Below are positions 45,620 to 54,035 of a DNA stretch of 64,000 nt, piece after piece. Every line of letters starts with the position of its first letter. The stretch's first letter is position 1. This DNA is from Falsiroseomonas stagni DSM 19981 (GTDB lineage Bacteria > Pseudomonadota > Alphaproteobacteria > Acetobacterales > Acetobacteraceae): positions 178,504-242,503 of the forward strand of contig NZ_FOSQ01000007.1 of NCBI RefSeq assembly GCF_900114315.1, in the 5' to 3' direction. Under the pieces are notes generated by a model that saw nothing but the letters and a program-made list of their open reading frames with translations, was not told the origin of the DNA and ran no database searches. Both the position numbers and the translations under genes were made by a program.

Positions 45620-46282
45620 TCACCGCACGGCCGGACGCTCGGCGCGCAGGCGCGCCAGCTCCGCCGTCAGCAGCCTCGCCCGTTCCGGGCGCATCGCGCC
45701 CAGCACCGGGGATGCCTTCGCTTCCCGCATCCGGTCCACGATGCGGACCAGCACGGGCATCTCAAGCTCATCGAAGATCGTCGCCGCGTCCCGCGGGCGC
45801 ATGCCTTCGTAGAGTTTCACCAGGCCGCGCAGCCCCGCTTCCTCGCGCTCCGCGCGGTCGCGTTCCAGGGCTTCCAGCCTCTGCTGCAGCGCCGACAATT
45901 CCTGCACGCGCTGCGCCAGCCGGCGCTCCGCGGCCGCCACCACCGTCTCCCGCGCCGCCGCCTGCTGCTCGCGCGCCTCGATTTCCGCCCGGCGCGCCCG
46001 CAGCGCTTCCAGCACGGCGCGTTCCGCCTGCTGTTCCGGCGTCGGGCCCTGCGCCGCCGGGGGCGGCGCGGGCGCCGGCGCCTGGGCCGGCGGCGCGGCG
46101 GGCGCTGGCGTGCGCGTCGGTTCAGCCGGGGCAGGGACGGAAGCGCGGGCGGTGGCGATCGCGCCCGATGATCCGGATTCCATCCGGACCAGCCGGTCGA
46201 TCTTCGCCACCACCAGCACCCCCGCCAGCACGGCGGCGATCGGCATCAGGCGCAGGCGCGGCAGGGACAGGCGCCGGATCAT
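45620..46282 (-). CDS. MotE-like flagellar motility protein (MgtE-N-like domain)
   Basis: The 220-residue protein has an N-terminal membrane anchor (LMPIAAVLAGVLVVAKIDRL), a Pro/Ala-rich linker, a coiled coil (about residues 85-155, RARRAEIEAREQQAAARE) and a C-terminal MgtE-N-like domain LVKLYEGMRPRDAATIFDEL followed by VLVRIVDRMRE. This is the MotE architecture; in rhizobia MotE supports the periplasmic motor protein MotC. It lies 1 bp behind the preceding gene. Confidence 0.85.
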   Translation of the reverse strand: MIRRLSLPRLRLMPIAAVLAGVLVVAKIDRLVRMESGSSGAIATARASVPAPAEPTRTPAPAAPPAQAPAPAPPPAAQGPTPEQQAERAVLEALRARRAEIEAREQQAAARETVVAAAERRLAQRVQELSALQQRLEALERDRAEREEAGLRGLVKLYEGMRPRDAATIFDELEMPVLVRIVDRMREAKASPVLGAMRPERARLLTAELARLRAERPAVR

Positions 46283-46283
46283 C

Positions 46284-46751
46284 TCAGCGCGCCTCCCGCA
46301 GCGCGCGCAGCAATTCGCGCTCCGCCTCGCTGCGCGGCATGACGCCGCCCAGCGCCCCCCCGGCGTGGGAGGAGGCGCGCGGGCCCTGCGGCTCCGGCGC
46401 CCGCTCCGGCAGGCCGCTCGCCAAGGGACGCGCGGCGCGCACCAGGCCATCCAGCCGGTCCGCCAGCGATTCAGCCCGTTCCGCCAGGTAGCGCAGATCG
46501 TCGCGCAGCGGCTCCGCCACCGCGACCTTCTCCGCCACCGAACGCCCGGCCTGTTCCGCCGTGGCGCGCAGCCGGGTCAGCGCCGCCTCCGCCGCCTCCG
46601 TCGCCTCCGCCATGCCGGCCGCGCCGTTGGTCACGGCCGCGCCTTCCCGCCGCAGCGCCGCGATCTGGCGTTCCAGGCGCCAGGCGAAGGGCACGGCGAC
46701 GGCCAGCAGCAGCAGCAGCGCGCCCTGGGCAAGCCATTCGAGGGCGGTCAT
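46284..46751 (-). CDS. Flagellar-operon membrane-anchored coiled-coil protein (DUF6468-like)
   Basis: The 155-residue protein has an N-terminal transmembrane helix (LEWLAQGALLLLLAVAVPFA), a helical coiled-coil domain (about residues 20-105) and a conserved-looking C-terminal MPRSEAERELLRALREAR. Its place between fliM and motE fits a family I recall as DUF6468 in Rhodospirillales flagellar loci; the name is from memory, not from a search. It overlaps fliM by 4 bp. Confidence 0.75.
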   Translation of the reverse strand: MTALEWLAQGALLLLLAVAVPFAWRLERQIAALRREGAAVTNGAAGMAEATEAAEAALTRLRATAEQAGRSVAEKVAVAEPLRDDLRYLAERAESLADRLDGLVRAARPLASGLPERAPEPQGPRASSHAGGALGGVMPRSEAERELLRALREAR

Positions 46752-47830
46752 GCGCCCTCCCCCGCCGCCGCCGGTCGGCGGCGTTCCCGTTCGATCCGGA
46801 CCGCCAGGCGGTTCTCCCGCCGGCCCAGCTGCGCCTCGAACAGCGGGACCTCCCCGCATCGCAGCCGCACCGGCGCACCGGGGGGCGAGGACAGGGTGAA
46901 GCTGTCCCCCACATTCAGCCGCAGGATCTGCGACAACGGCATGGTCTGCTCATCCAGCACCACGTCCAGCGAGACGTCGGTCTGCCGCAGTTCCTCCGCC
47001 AGGTGGGTTTCCCAGATGCTGTCGCGGCCGAAGCGTTCGCCCATGAACTGCTGCAGCAGCAATTCGCGCACGGGCTCCAGCGTGGCGTAGGGCAGCAGCA
47101 CCTCGATCCGCCCGCCGCGATCCTCCATGTCGACGCGCATGCGCCCCAGCACGGCGGCGTTGGACAGGCGAGAGATCGCGGCGAAGCGCGGGTTCACCTC
47201 CAGCCGCTCGAACCGGAAGTCGACGGGGCAGAGCGGCTCGAACGCCGCGCGCAGATCGCCCAGCACCACGCCGATCAGGCGCTCCACCAGCGTGCGCTCG
47301 ATGGTGGTGTAGGGACGGCCCTCGATGCGCATGGCGGCCGTGCCGCGGCGGCCGCCCAGCAGCACGTCCACGATCGAATAGATCAGGCTGCTGTCGACGA
47401 CGATCAGCCCGTAATTGTCCCACTGCTCCGCCTTGAAGACCGCCAGCATGGCGGGCAGCGGGATGGAGTTCAGGTAGTCCCCGAAGCGCAGCGACGTCAT
47501 CGCATCGATGGAGATGTCCACGTTGTCCGAGGTGAAGTTGCGCAGCGTCGTCGACATCAGCCGCACCAGGCGATCGAAGACGATCTCCAGCATCGGCAGG
47601 CGTTCGTACTGGACGAGGCCGGCGGAGATGATCCGCTCGATCCCCGTCTCCGCCTGGTCCCGCGATGGCCCGGATTCGAACCCCAGCAGGCTGTCGATCT
47701 CGGCCTGGTTCAGCACCCGCGCGGCATCGGCGGGCAGCGGGGCAGCCGCCTCCTCCTCCGGCTTCGCCCCTTCCTCCTCCAGCGCCGCGCCCCAGGCGGC
47801 GGCGAGGTCATCATCCTCCGTCCCGCTCAT
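46748..47830 (-). CDS. fliM: Flagellar motor switch protein FliM
   Basis: The 360-residue protein has an acidic N-terminus, then the CheY-binding motif LNQAEIDSLLGFE (about residues 49-61), the middle domain (MLEIVFDRLVRLMSTTLRNF, VVDSSLIYSIVDVLLGGRRG) and a C-terminal SpoA domain (VSLDVVLDEQTMPLSQILRL). It forms the C-ring with FliG and FliN. It overlaps fliL by 4 bp. Confidence 0.95.
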   Translation of the reverse strand: MSGTEDDDLAAAWGAALEEEGAKPEEEAAAPLPADAARVLNQAEIDSLLGFESGPSRDQAETGIERIISAGLVQYERLPMLEIVFDRLVRLMSTTLRNFTSDNVDISIDAMTSLRFGDYLNSIPLPAMLAVFKAEQWDNYGLIVVDSSLIYSIVDVLLGGRRGTAAMRIEGRPYTTIERTLVERLIGVVLGDLRAAFEPLCPVDFRFERLEVNPRFAAISRLSNAAVLGRMRVDMEDRGGRIEVLLPYATLEPVRELLLQQFMGERFGRDSIWETHLAEELRQTDVSLDVVLDEQTMPLSQILRLNVGDSFTLSSPPGAPVRLRCGEVPLFEAQLGRRENRLAVRIERERRRPAAAGEGA

Positions 47831-48360
47831 TGGACCAGCATCTCCACGAACAGCACATCGGTGATGCGCGCGGGGGCGGCGGCCAGGTTGGCGCGGGCGA
47901 TCAGCTCCTCCCGCAGCCGGTGGGTGCCGGCGCTGCCGCGCAACTCCTCCGGCCGCACTTCCCTCAGGTAGGTCTGGAACAGGTCCTGCAGCCGCGGCAT
48001 GGCGGCCTGCACGACGGCGGTATCCTCGGCCCGGCTGATCTCGATCTTGGCGCGCAGCCGCACGAAGCTGGCGCGCCGGCCCGGCACGTTCAGGTTGGCG
48101 ACGATCTCCGGCAGGTCCACGAAGGCGGGCGGGCTGCGCGGCGGGGGCGCGGGCTCGGCGGCCGCTTCCGCGGCCGGCTCGGGCGGCGGGCCCATGCCCA
48201 GCAGCTTCGGGAGGATGCCCGTGAACCAGAGCCCCGCCCCCACGCCGATGAGAAGCAGCAAGGGCAGCAGGATGAGCAGCAGCTTCTTCTTGCCGCCCTT
48301 CTTCGCGGCCGGCGCCTCGCCTTCCGCTGCCTCCGCCTTGGCTGGTGCTGCCGCCGCCAT
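47827..48360 (-). CDS. fliL: Flagellar basal-body-associated protein FliL
   Basis: The 177-residue protein has a Lys-rich cytoplasmic N-terminus, one transmembrane helix (KLLLILLPLLLLIGVGAGLW) and a periplasmic domain with ARITDVLFVEMLVQ at the end, as in FliL. It supports the stator at high load. It is the first gene of the fliL-fliM-motE-cheY-cheZ-TPR operon. Start at the ATG at 48360; the frame upstream has no FliL similarity. Confidence 0.9.
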   Translation of the reverse strand: MAAAAPAKAEAAEGEAPAAKKGGKKKLLLILLPLLLLIGVGAGLWFTGILPKLLGMGPPPEPAAEAAAEPAPPPRSPPAFVDLPEIVANLNVPGRRASFVRLRAKIEISRAEDTAVVQAAMPRLQDLFQTYLREVRPEELRGSAGTHRLREELIARANLAAAPARITDVLFVEMLVQ

Positions 48361-48558
48361 CCTGTCGCCCGCGTCCTTCTGCCTGCGCGCCACATGCCCG
48401 GCACGCACCGCGTGCCGGCTGCCCGGCGCGCCTTGCACGCCGCCGCCACCCGGAGGGGGAACGGAGGCGCACCATCGCCGGTCCGGCTTAAGGAAGGATT
48501 GCGATCGTCCCGGTGTCGGACAGGGCTGCCGGGCGCGGGGCGATTTTATCCGCCCCCA

Positions 48559-48571
48559 GGCAAGGCTTGCC
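48559..48571. promoter_or_regulatory. FlbD/ftr-like palindrome upstream of flgF
   Basis: GGCAAG-G-CTTGCC is a perfect palindrome of the form GGCA-N5-TGCC, like the ftr enhancer sites bound by FlbD in Caulobacter. Its centre is 28 bp before the sigma-54 element at 48593, the same distance as in front of flgI. It may also serve the divergent fliL operon. Confidence 0.6.
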
Positions 48572-48592
48572 GGGCGGCAGGCGGCCGGATGC

Positions 48593-48607
48593 TGGCATGC
48601 GCCTTGC
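48593..48607 (+). promoter_or_regulatory. Sigma-54 promoter of flgF
   Basis: TGGCATGCGCCTTGC matches the -24/-12 consensus (TGGCAC-N5-TTGC) with one mismatch; GG and GC have the correct spacing. A transcript would start near 48619, 24 bases before the flgF ATG. Confidence 0.75.
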
Positions 48608-48642
48608 GCCAGCGGGCCCACCCTGCATCGCGGAGTTCATCC

Positions 48643-49389
48643 ATGGACAGCCCCGGCTACATCGTCCTGTCCCGCCTGGTGGCCCAGGCGCGGGCCAATG
48701 CGGTCACCGCGAACAACATCGCCAATGCGGATACGCCGGCCTTCCGCGGGTCCCGCCCCGTATTCTCCACGGTGCTGGAACGCCAGCGCGGCGCCGACCT
48801 GCCGCCTGGCGCGCGGGAGGTCTCCTTCACCCAGGACCGCGCCACCTGGCGGGACGACCGCGCCGGCCCCATGGCCACGACGGGCAATCCGCTCGACATC
48901 GCGATCTCCGCGCCGGAGGGCTTCTTCGTGGTCGATACGCCGCGCGGCGAGCGTTTCACCCGCGCCGGCCGCTTCGTGCTGGATGGCCAGGGCCAGGTGG
49001 TGGACCAGGACGGCAACGCGGTGCAGGGCGCCAATGGCCGCCCGCTGCGCATCGGCCCGGGCGAGAGCCGCATCGACGTGCTGGCCGACGGCACGCTGCG
49101 GACGGAGAACGGCGATTCCGGCCAGTTCCGCATCGTGCGCTTCGACGACACCCAGCGCCTGACGGCGGAGGGCGATCGCCTGCTGGCGGCACCGGAGACG
49201 ATGCAGCCCCGCCGCGTGGACGCCCCCGGCCTGGTCCAGGGCGCCGTGGAGGGCAGCAATGTCCGCCCCATCACGGAGCTGACGCGAATGACAGAGGAGC
49301 TGCGCGAATTCCAGTTCGTCACGCAGATGGCGGAGAAGGAAAGCGAACGCCTGGGCAGCGCCGTCGAACGCATCCTGAAGCGCCGCTGA
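48643..49389 (+). CDS. flgF: Flagellar basal-body rod protein FlgF
   Basis: The 248-residue rod protein opens YIVLSRLVAQARANAVTANNIAN, has GNPLDIAISAPEGFFVVDTP (about residues 85-104), and ends with a C-terminal helix typical of rod proteins. It forms the proximal rod. It is the first gene of flgF-flgG-flgA-flgH behind a sigma-54 promoter. CGGAG precedes the ATG at 48643. Confidence 0.94.
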   Translation: MDSPGYIVLSRLVAQARANAVTANNIANADTPAFRGSRPVFSTVLERQRGADLPPGAREVSFTQDRATWRDDRAGPMATTGNPLDIAISAPEGFFVVDTPRGERFTRAGRFVLDGQGQVVDQDGNAVQGANGRPLRIGPGESRIDVLADGTLRTENGDSGQFRIVRFDDTQRLTAEGDRLLAAPETMQPRRVDAPGLVQGAVEGSNVRPITELTRMTEELREFQFVTQMAEKESERLGSAVERILKRR

Positions 49390-49445
49390 ACAGCCCGGCC
49401 ATCATGAACGACGCACCCACGCCCCCGGCGAAGGACCACTGAACC

Positions 49446-50231
49446 ATGCGCAGCCTGCACATCGCTGGGACCGGGATGATGGCCCAGCAGACCAACGTCG
49501 AGGTCATCTCCAACAACATCGCGAATATGAGCACGACGGGCTACAAGCGCCGCCGCGCCGAATTCCAGGACCTGATCTACCAGAACCTCCGCCGCGTCGG
49601 ATCGCAGAGCGCGGATACCGGCAGCGTCCTGCCCTCCGGCGCGCAGGTCGGCCTCGGCGTCAAGACCGGCGCGGTCTACCGCATCTCCGAACAGGGCAGC
49701 CTGTCGCAGACCGAGAACCGGTTCGACCTGGCCATCCGCGGCAACGGCTATTTCCAGGTGGCGCTGCCATCGGGGGAGACCGCCTATACCCGCGACGGCA
49801 CCTTCGCGCTCTCCCCCGAAGGCGTGATGGTCACGGCCGATGGCTTCGTCGTGCAGCCCGGCATCACCATCCCCGCCGCCGCGCGCGACGTGACCATCAA
49901 TTCCAGCGGCGAGGTCTTCGCCAAGCTAGATGGCCAGGTGGCGCCGCAGAATGTGGGCCAGATCCAGCTGGCCATCTTCGCGAACGAGACGGGGCTCGAG
50001 GCCATCGGCGACAACCTGCTGATGGCCACCCCTGGCTCCGGCGCCGCCCAGGCCGCGGCCCCCGGATCGCCCGGCTACGGCCAGGTGCTGCAGGGCTTCG
50101 TCGAGACCTCAAACGTCAATGTGGTGCAAGAGATCACGAACCTCATCACCGCCCAGCGCGCCTATGAGATGAACAGCCGCGTCATCTCAGCCAGCGACGA
50201 GATGCTCTCCACCCTGACGCGGCTGCGGTGA
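49446..50231 (+). CDS. flgG: Flagellar distal rod protein FlgG
   Basis: The 261-residue protein has MRSLHIAGTGMMAQQTNVEV, ISNNIANMSTTGYKRRRAEF, LAIRGNGYFQVALPSGETAY and the C-terminal SNVNVVQEITNLITAQRAYE, all diagnostic of FlgG. It builds the distal rod. It lies 56 bp behind flgF and overlaps the flgA start by 4 bp. Confidence 0.97.
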   Translation: MRSLHIAGTGMMAQQTNVEVISNNIANMSTTGYKRRRAEFQDLIYQNLRRVGSQSADTGSVLPSGAQVGLGVKTGAVYRISEQGSLSQTENRFDLAIRGNGYFQVALPSGETAYTRDGTFALSPEGVMVTADGFVVQPGITIPAAARDVTINSSGEVFAKLDGQVAPQNVGQIQLAIFANETGLEAIGDNLLMATPGSGAAQAAAPGSPGYGQVLQGFVETSNVNVVQEITNLITAQRAYEMNSRVISASDEMLSTLTRLR

Positions 50232-51157
50232 CGGCGATGCGGGTCCTCCTGTTCCTCCTGCTGCTGCTCTCGGCCCCCGCCGCCGCGCAGGACAATGCCG
50301 TCATCAAGCCGCTGTCGATGGTGGAGGATGCGGTGGTCCGCCTGTCCGACCTGTTCGAGACATCGGGACCGCGCGCCGGCACCGTGCTCGGCCCCGCCCC
50401 CGCCCCCGGCCAGCGCCAGGTGGTGGAGGCCGCGCAGCTGCTCGCCATTGCGCGGCAGAACGGCATCGCCTGGCGGCCGACCGGCGGCGCGGACCGCGTG
50501 GTGCTGGAACGCCCCGGCCGGGCCGTGGAGCGGGAGGAGGTGCTGGCCCCATTGCGGAACGCGCTGCGCGGCCAGGGCCTCGACCCGGATTCAGAGATGG
50601 AATTGCTGAACTTCAGCGCGCCGCTGGTGCCGCTGGCGGCCTTTCCCCAGATCACGGTCGAACAGGTCACGATGGACAGCGTGACGCAGCGCTTCTCTGC
50701 GACTCTGGTGGTGGCGGCGGATGGCATGGCGACGCAGCGCCAGCGCATCATGGGCCGCATCCAGCCCACCGTCCCCGTGCTGGTGGCCACGCGCCGCCTG
50801 GCGATCGGGGAGGTCCTGGGCCCGCATGATGTCCGCCTGGTGCGCCTGCCGGCCGGGCGCATCCGCCCCGGCGTGGCGGAACGGCCGGACCAGGCGCTGG
50901 GCCAGGCGGTGCGCCGCCCGACCGCCGCCGAACAGCCGCTGATGCTGGCGGACCTGACGCAACCCCTCGCGGTGGAACGGGGATCGACGGTGACGATGCT
51001 CTACGACATCCCCGGCATGGCGCTGACGGCGCAGGGCCGCGCCATGGAAGGGGCCGCCCGCGGCGCCGTCGTGCCGGTGATGAACCTCGGCAGCCGGATC
51101 GTGGTGGAGGCGCAGGTGATCGGCCCCGGCCGTGTCCGCGTGGGGCCAGGCCGATGA
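50228..51157 (+). CDS. flgA: Flagellar P-ring chaperone FlgA
   Basis: The 309-residue protein has a signal peptide (RVLLFLLLLLSAPAAAQ) and a C-terminal SAF/ChapFlgA domain (VLVATRRLAIGEVLGPHDV, RPTAAEQPLMLADLTQPLAV, RGSTVTMLYDIPGMALTAQG). It helps assemble the FlgI P ring. The start is a GTG overlapping flgG (GTGA); the ATG three codons in (50237) is an alternative. Confidence 0.92.
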   Translation: MTAMRVLLFLLLLLSAPAAAQDNAVIKPLSMVEDAVVRLSDLFETSGPRAGTVLGPAPAPGQRQVVEAAQLLAIARQNGIAWRPTGGADRVVLERPGRAVEREEVLAPLRNALRGQGLDPDSEMELLNFSAPLVPLAAFPQITVEQVTMDSVTQRFSATLVVAADGMATQRQRIMGRIQPTVPVLVATRRLAIGEVLGPHDVRLVRLPAGRIRPGVAERPDQALGQAVRRPTAAEQPLMLADLTQPLAVERGSTVTMLYDIPGMALTAQGRAMEGAARGAVVPVMNLGSRIVVEAQVIGPGRVRVGPGR

Positions 51158-51879
51158 AGGCGCGCCTCGCTCTGCTCGCCCTGCTGGCGCTGCCGGCCTG
51201 CGAGCGCCTGTCGGAGGTCGGCCGCCCGCCGGCACTGGCGGCGATCGAGAACCCGACGGCCGATCCGCGCTGGCGCCCGGTCTCCATGCCCATGCCGGCG
51301 CCGCAGGACCCGACCTCCGGCGCCAACAGCCTCTGGCGGCAGGGCAGCCGCACCTTCCTGCGCGACCAGCGCGCGGCGACGGTCGGCGATCTGGTGACGG
51401 TGCTGGTCTCCATCGCCGATGAGGCATCGCTGCAGAACCGGACGGAGCGGGAGCGGGACGGGACGGACACGCTCGGTCTGCCGCGGCTGCTGGGGCTGGA
51501 GACGTCGCTGACCCGGCTGCTGCCGAACGCGATCGACCCCAGCGCCCTGGTGCAGACCAATGGCGCGCAAACCAGCACCGGCACCGGCACGGTGCGGCGG
51601 ACGGAGACGGTGACACTGCGCGTGGCCGCGACGGTGGCGCAGGTGCTGCCGAACGGGAACCTGGTGGTTGCGGGCCGGCAGCAGGTGCGGGTGAATGCGG
51701 AACTGCGGGACCTCCAGGTCTCCGGCATCATCCGCCCGCAGGACATCGCCAGCGACAATACGGTGAAGCATGACCGGCTGGCGGAGGCACGCATCGCCTA
51801 TGGCGGCCGCGGCACGCTATCGGACCTGCAGCAGCCGCGCATCGGGCAGCAGATCCTGGATATCATCCTGCCGTTCTGA
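51154..51879 (+). CDS. flgH: Flagellar L-ring lipoprotein FlgH
   Basis: The 241-residue protein has a lipoprotein signal with LLALPAC (acylated Cys near residue 16), SLWRQGSRTFLRDQRAATVG, and the C-terminal VSGIIRPQDIASDNTV and RIGQQILDIILPF typical of FlgH. It forms the outer-membrane ring. It overlaps flgA by 4 bp and ends the operon. Confidence 0.95.
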   Translation: MKARLALLALLALPACERLSEVGRPPALAAIENPTADPRWRPVSMPMPAPQDPTSGANSLWRQGSRTFLRDQRAATVGDLVTVLVSIADEASLQNRTERERDGTDTLGLPRLLGLETSLTRLLPNAIDPSALVQTNGAQTSTGTGTVRRTETVTLRVAATVAQVLPNGNLVVAGRQQVRVNAELRDLQVSGIIRPQDIASDNTVKHDRLAEARIAYGGRGTLSDLQQPRIGQQILDIILPF

Positions 51880-51930
51880 CTGCGGGCGGGGAAGTTGATA
51901 TCGGGGGGTCTACGGGGGGCCTGCCCCCCG

Positions 51931-52122
51931 TTCCGCCCTGCATGTAGGGTTGCCGTCGCGGCTACGTGCAGGGCGGAAAAACGGCTTGGGGCTCGCACCC
52001 CGTTCCGCCCCGCATGTAGGGTTGGCGTCGCGGCTACGTGCAGGGCGGAAAAACGGCTTGGGGCTCGCCCCCCGTCCCGCCCCGCATGTAGGGTTGGCGT
52101 CGCGGCTACATGCGGGGCGGGA
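51931..52122. repeat. Three tandem 72-bp hairpin repeats before the SRAP gene
   Basis: Three copies with a 72-bp period begin at 51931, 52003 and 52075. Each has a 17-bp arm (TTCCGCCCTGCATGTAG in copy 1), a 14-base spacer holding GGTTG(C/G)CGTCGCGG, and the complementary arm. Copy 3 is perfect (TCCCGCCCCGCATGTAG with its exact complement), with changes on both arms relative to copies 1 and 2, so pairing is preserved. The last arm ends three bases before the SRAP start codon and covers its ribosome-site region. Confidence 0.8.
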
Positions 52123-52125
52123 AAA

Positions 52126-52851
52126 GTGTGCGGGCGATTCTTCTTGCAGCGGGACCCCGCGGGGCTGGCGCGGTACTTCGAGACGCAGAACCCCACGCCG
52201 AACCACCGCGCGTCCTGGAACATCGCCGTCACGCAGGACAGCCTGGTGGTGCGCCGCCATCCCGAAGGCGCACGGCACCTGGATTCGCTGCGCTGGGGCC
52301 TGGTGCCGTCCTGGGCCAAGGACACCAAGGACGCGGCGAAGCTGATGAACGCCCGCGCCGATGGCATCGCCGAAAAGCCGTCCTTCCGCGACGCCTTCCG
52401 CAAGCGCCGCTGCCTGGTGCCGATGGATGGCTTTTTCGAGTGGCAGAAGGCCGAGGATGGGTCGAAGCAGGCCTTTGCCGTGGCGCTGGCGACCGGGGAG
52501 CCGATGGCGGTCGCCGGGCTGTGGGAGGGCTGGAAGCAGCCCGACGGCACCTGGCTGCGCACCTTCACCGTCATCACGACGGAGGCGAACGAGAAGCAGG
52601 CCCTGGTGCATCACCGCATGCCGGTGATCCTGCCGCCGGAGGTCTGGGACGCCTGGCTGGGCGCCGAGCCGGCAGAGCCGGAGGACCTGCAGGAATTGCT
52701 GGTCCCCTGCCCGGCCGAGGAGTTGGCGATCTGGCCGGTGGACAACCGCGTCGGCAAGGTCGCGGAAAACGACCCGCGCCTGCTGCGGCGCGACCCGACG
52801 GCCAAGCCCCCGCCAGAGCTTGACGACGCGCCGCCCGACCTGACCTGCTGA
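52126..52851 (+). CDS. SRAP/YedK (HMCES) abasic-site DNA-protein crosslink protein
   Basis: The 241-residue protein starts at a GTG that places the catalytic Cys at position 2 (MCGRFF), which is essential in SRAP proteins: after Met removal the Cys bonds covalently to abasic sites in single-stranded DNA. Further motifs are NHRASWNIAVTQ, LRWGLVPSWAKD, NARADGIAEKPSFRDAFRKRRCLVPMDGFFEW (about residues 75-107, split here by reading) and the late HHRMPVIL. A longer frame exists upstream but runs through the tandem hairpins, so the GTG is the right start. Confidence 0.93.
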   Translation: MCGRFFLQRDPAGLARYFETQNPTPNHRASWNIAVTQDSLVVRRHPEGARHLDSLRWGLVPSWAKDTKDAAKLMNARADGIAEKPSFRDAFRKRRCLVPMDGFFEWQKAEDGSKQAFAVALATGEPMAVAGLWEGWKQPDGTWLRTFTVITTEANEKQALVHHRMPVILPPEVWDAWLGAEPAEPEDLQELLVPCPAEELAIWPVDNRVGKVAENDPRLLRRDPTAKPPPELDDAPPDLTC

Positions 52852-52914
52852 GTCCCGCCCCACCCCACCCCCGGCGCCCGCCGCGCAGGGGGTTGGAGAG
52901 GGGCCGAGGCCCCC

Positions 52915-53331
52915 TCAATCGTCGCGGTGGACGCGCTCCATCCGCTCGTGGCGCTCCTGCGCCTCGATGCTCAGGGTCGCGATCGGCCGGGCTTCGAGGC
53001 GGCGCAGCCCGATGGGCTCCCCCGTCTCCTCGCAATAGCCGTAGGTGCCGTTCTCCACCCGCTCCAGCGCCTGGTCGATCTTGGAGATCAGCTTGCGCGC
53101 GCGGTCACGGGTGCGGAGTTCCAGCGCCCGGTCGGTCTCGACACTCGCGCGGTCGGTCAGGTCGGCCTCGATGATGCCGCCCTGGCCCATGGAGGACAGG
53201 GTCTCGCCCGCCTCCCGCAGCAGGTCGCCCCTCCACTTCAACAGCTTCTGCCGGAAATACTCCAGCTGAAGGGGGTTCATGAATTCTTCGTCGCTCGACG
53301 GACGATAATCCGGCGGCAGGGTTACGAGCAT
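52915..53331 (-). CDS. dksA: RNA polymerase-binding transcription factor DksA (Cys-poor type)
   Basis: The 138-residue protein has the coiled coil (about residues 25-100, with DRAS and RTRDRARKLISKIDQALERV) and the C-terminal YGYCEETGEPIGLRRLEARP. Of the four zinc Cys of E. coli DksA only one remains (C-E-E-T, L-S-I-E-A), as in other alphaproteobacterial DksA proteins that fold without zinc. It acts with ppGpp on stable-RNA promoters. An internal ATG (MNPLQLEYF) is a possible alternative start. Confidence 0.93.
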   Translation of the reverse strand: MLVTLPPDYRPSSDEEFMNPLQLEYFRQKLLKWRGDLLREAGETLSSMGQGGIIEADLTDRASVETDRALELRTRDRARKLISKIDQALERVENGTYGYCEETGEPIGLRRLEARPIATLSIEAQERHERMERVHRDD

Positions 53332-53502
53332 GGCTTACTTCCCCAACCTCCGCCGCCCCAGGCCCGGCGCCCCGGTAGGCGAAAGCGGGCGGACCATAGT
53401 GTCCGCCATGGGGGGTGGGCAAGCCGTCATTTGCGCGCAAGCTCCTGATGTTTGCCCCTTTTTCAGATTGATGAATCGTATGCGGCCGGTCTGTGTCGTG
53501 GT

Positions 53503-53916
53503 TCAGCGGCGCCCCCGGCGCGCCAGTTCGACGCGCGCGCGCACGGCAAGCTCGGCCATCAGCGTGGCGAGGGGCGGGTCCAGGCCCGCCTGGTTCTCGC
53601 TGCCCAGCCGCGAAAGCCTTTCCAACCCAGCGGGATTCGCGGATCCATCCAGCAGCGCCAGTTGCAGTCCGCGCAGGTCGTCCAGCGCCTCCGTCGCCTG
53701 GCGACGGGCGCGGGCGCCGCGTTCCTCCACCGGCGGGGCAGCGCCGGATTCCTGAAGGGCGAGGAGGCTGCCGGGGGGTGCCGCGGCGCCGGCCGCGCCG
53801 GCTGCCTCCGCGGAGTCGCCACCCGCGGCAGCCAGCGCGAAGCCGCCCGCCCCGGCCCGGACCCGCCCTCGTCCCACCGCGCCCATCGCCCCGGGCCGTA
53901 CCGGTCCCACCGACAT
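53503..53916 (-). CDS. fliX: Flagellar assembly regulator FliX
   Basis: The 137-residue protein has a short N-terminus, an Ala/Gly-rich middle and the conserved C-terminal ALDDLRGLQLALLDG and LATLMAELAVRARVELARR of FliX (PF10768). In Caulobacter FliX couples basal-body assembly to the sigma-54 activator FlbD and lies divergent from flgI, exactly as here. Start at the ATG at 53916 behind GTGGAGGACAGG. Confidence 0.88.
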   Translation of the reverse strand: MSVGPVRPGAMGAVGRGRVRAGAGGFALAAAGGDSAEAAGAAGAAAPPGSLLALQESGAAPPVEERGARARRQATEALDDLRGLQLALLDGSANPAGLERLSRLGSENQAGLDPPLATLMAELAVRARVELARRGRR

Positions 53917-54000
53917 CGCCTGTCCTCCACGCCTTCTGCGTCGGCCACGGCCCCCTGGCCGCCGCCTTTTGCCGCCCGGGGTGCAAGCCCTGCCCCGCCC

Positions 54001-54015
54001 CGGCAAACCCTGCCG
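54001..54015. promoter_or_regulatory. FlbD/ftr-like palindrome upstream of flgI
   Basis: CGGCA-AACCC-TGCCG is a perfect inverted repeat of the GGCA-N5-TGCC type, centred 28 bp before the sigma-54 element at 54036. It lies between the divergent fliX and flgI genes. Confidence 0.6.
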
Positions 54016-54035
54016 CCCCAACGCCGTGCCAGGGC

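Noticed and set aside
51895..52125. N-terminal extension of the SRAP protein through the tandem repeats
   Set aside because: SRAP needs Cys directly after the initiator Met; only the GTG at 52126 gives MCGRFF. The extension is just the repeats read in frame.
52898..52916. GAGGGGCC/GGCCCCCTC hairpin as a dksA terminator
   Set aside because: It overlaps the dksA stop codon, has a two-base loop and no T tract, so it is not a convincing terminator.
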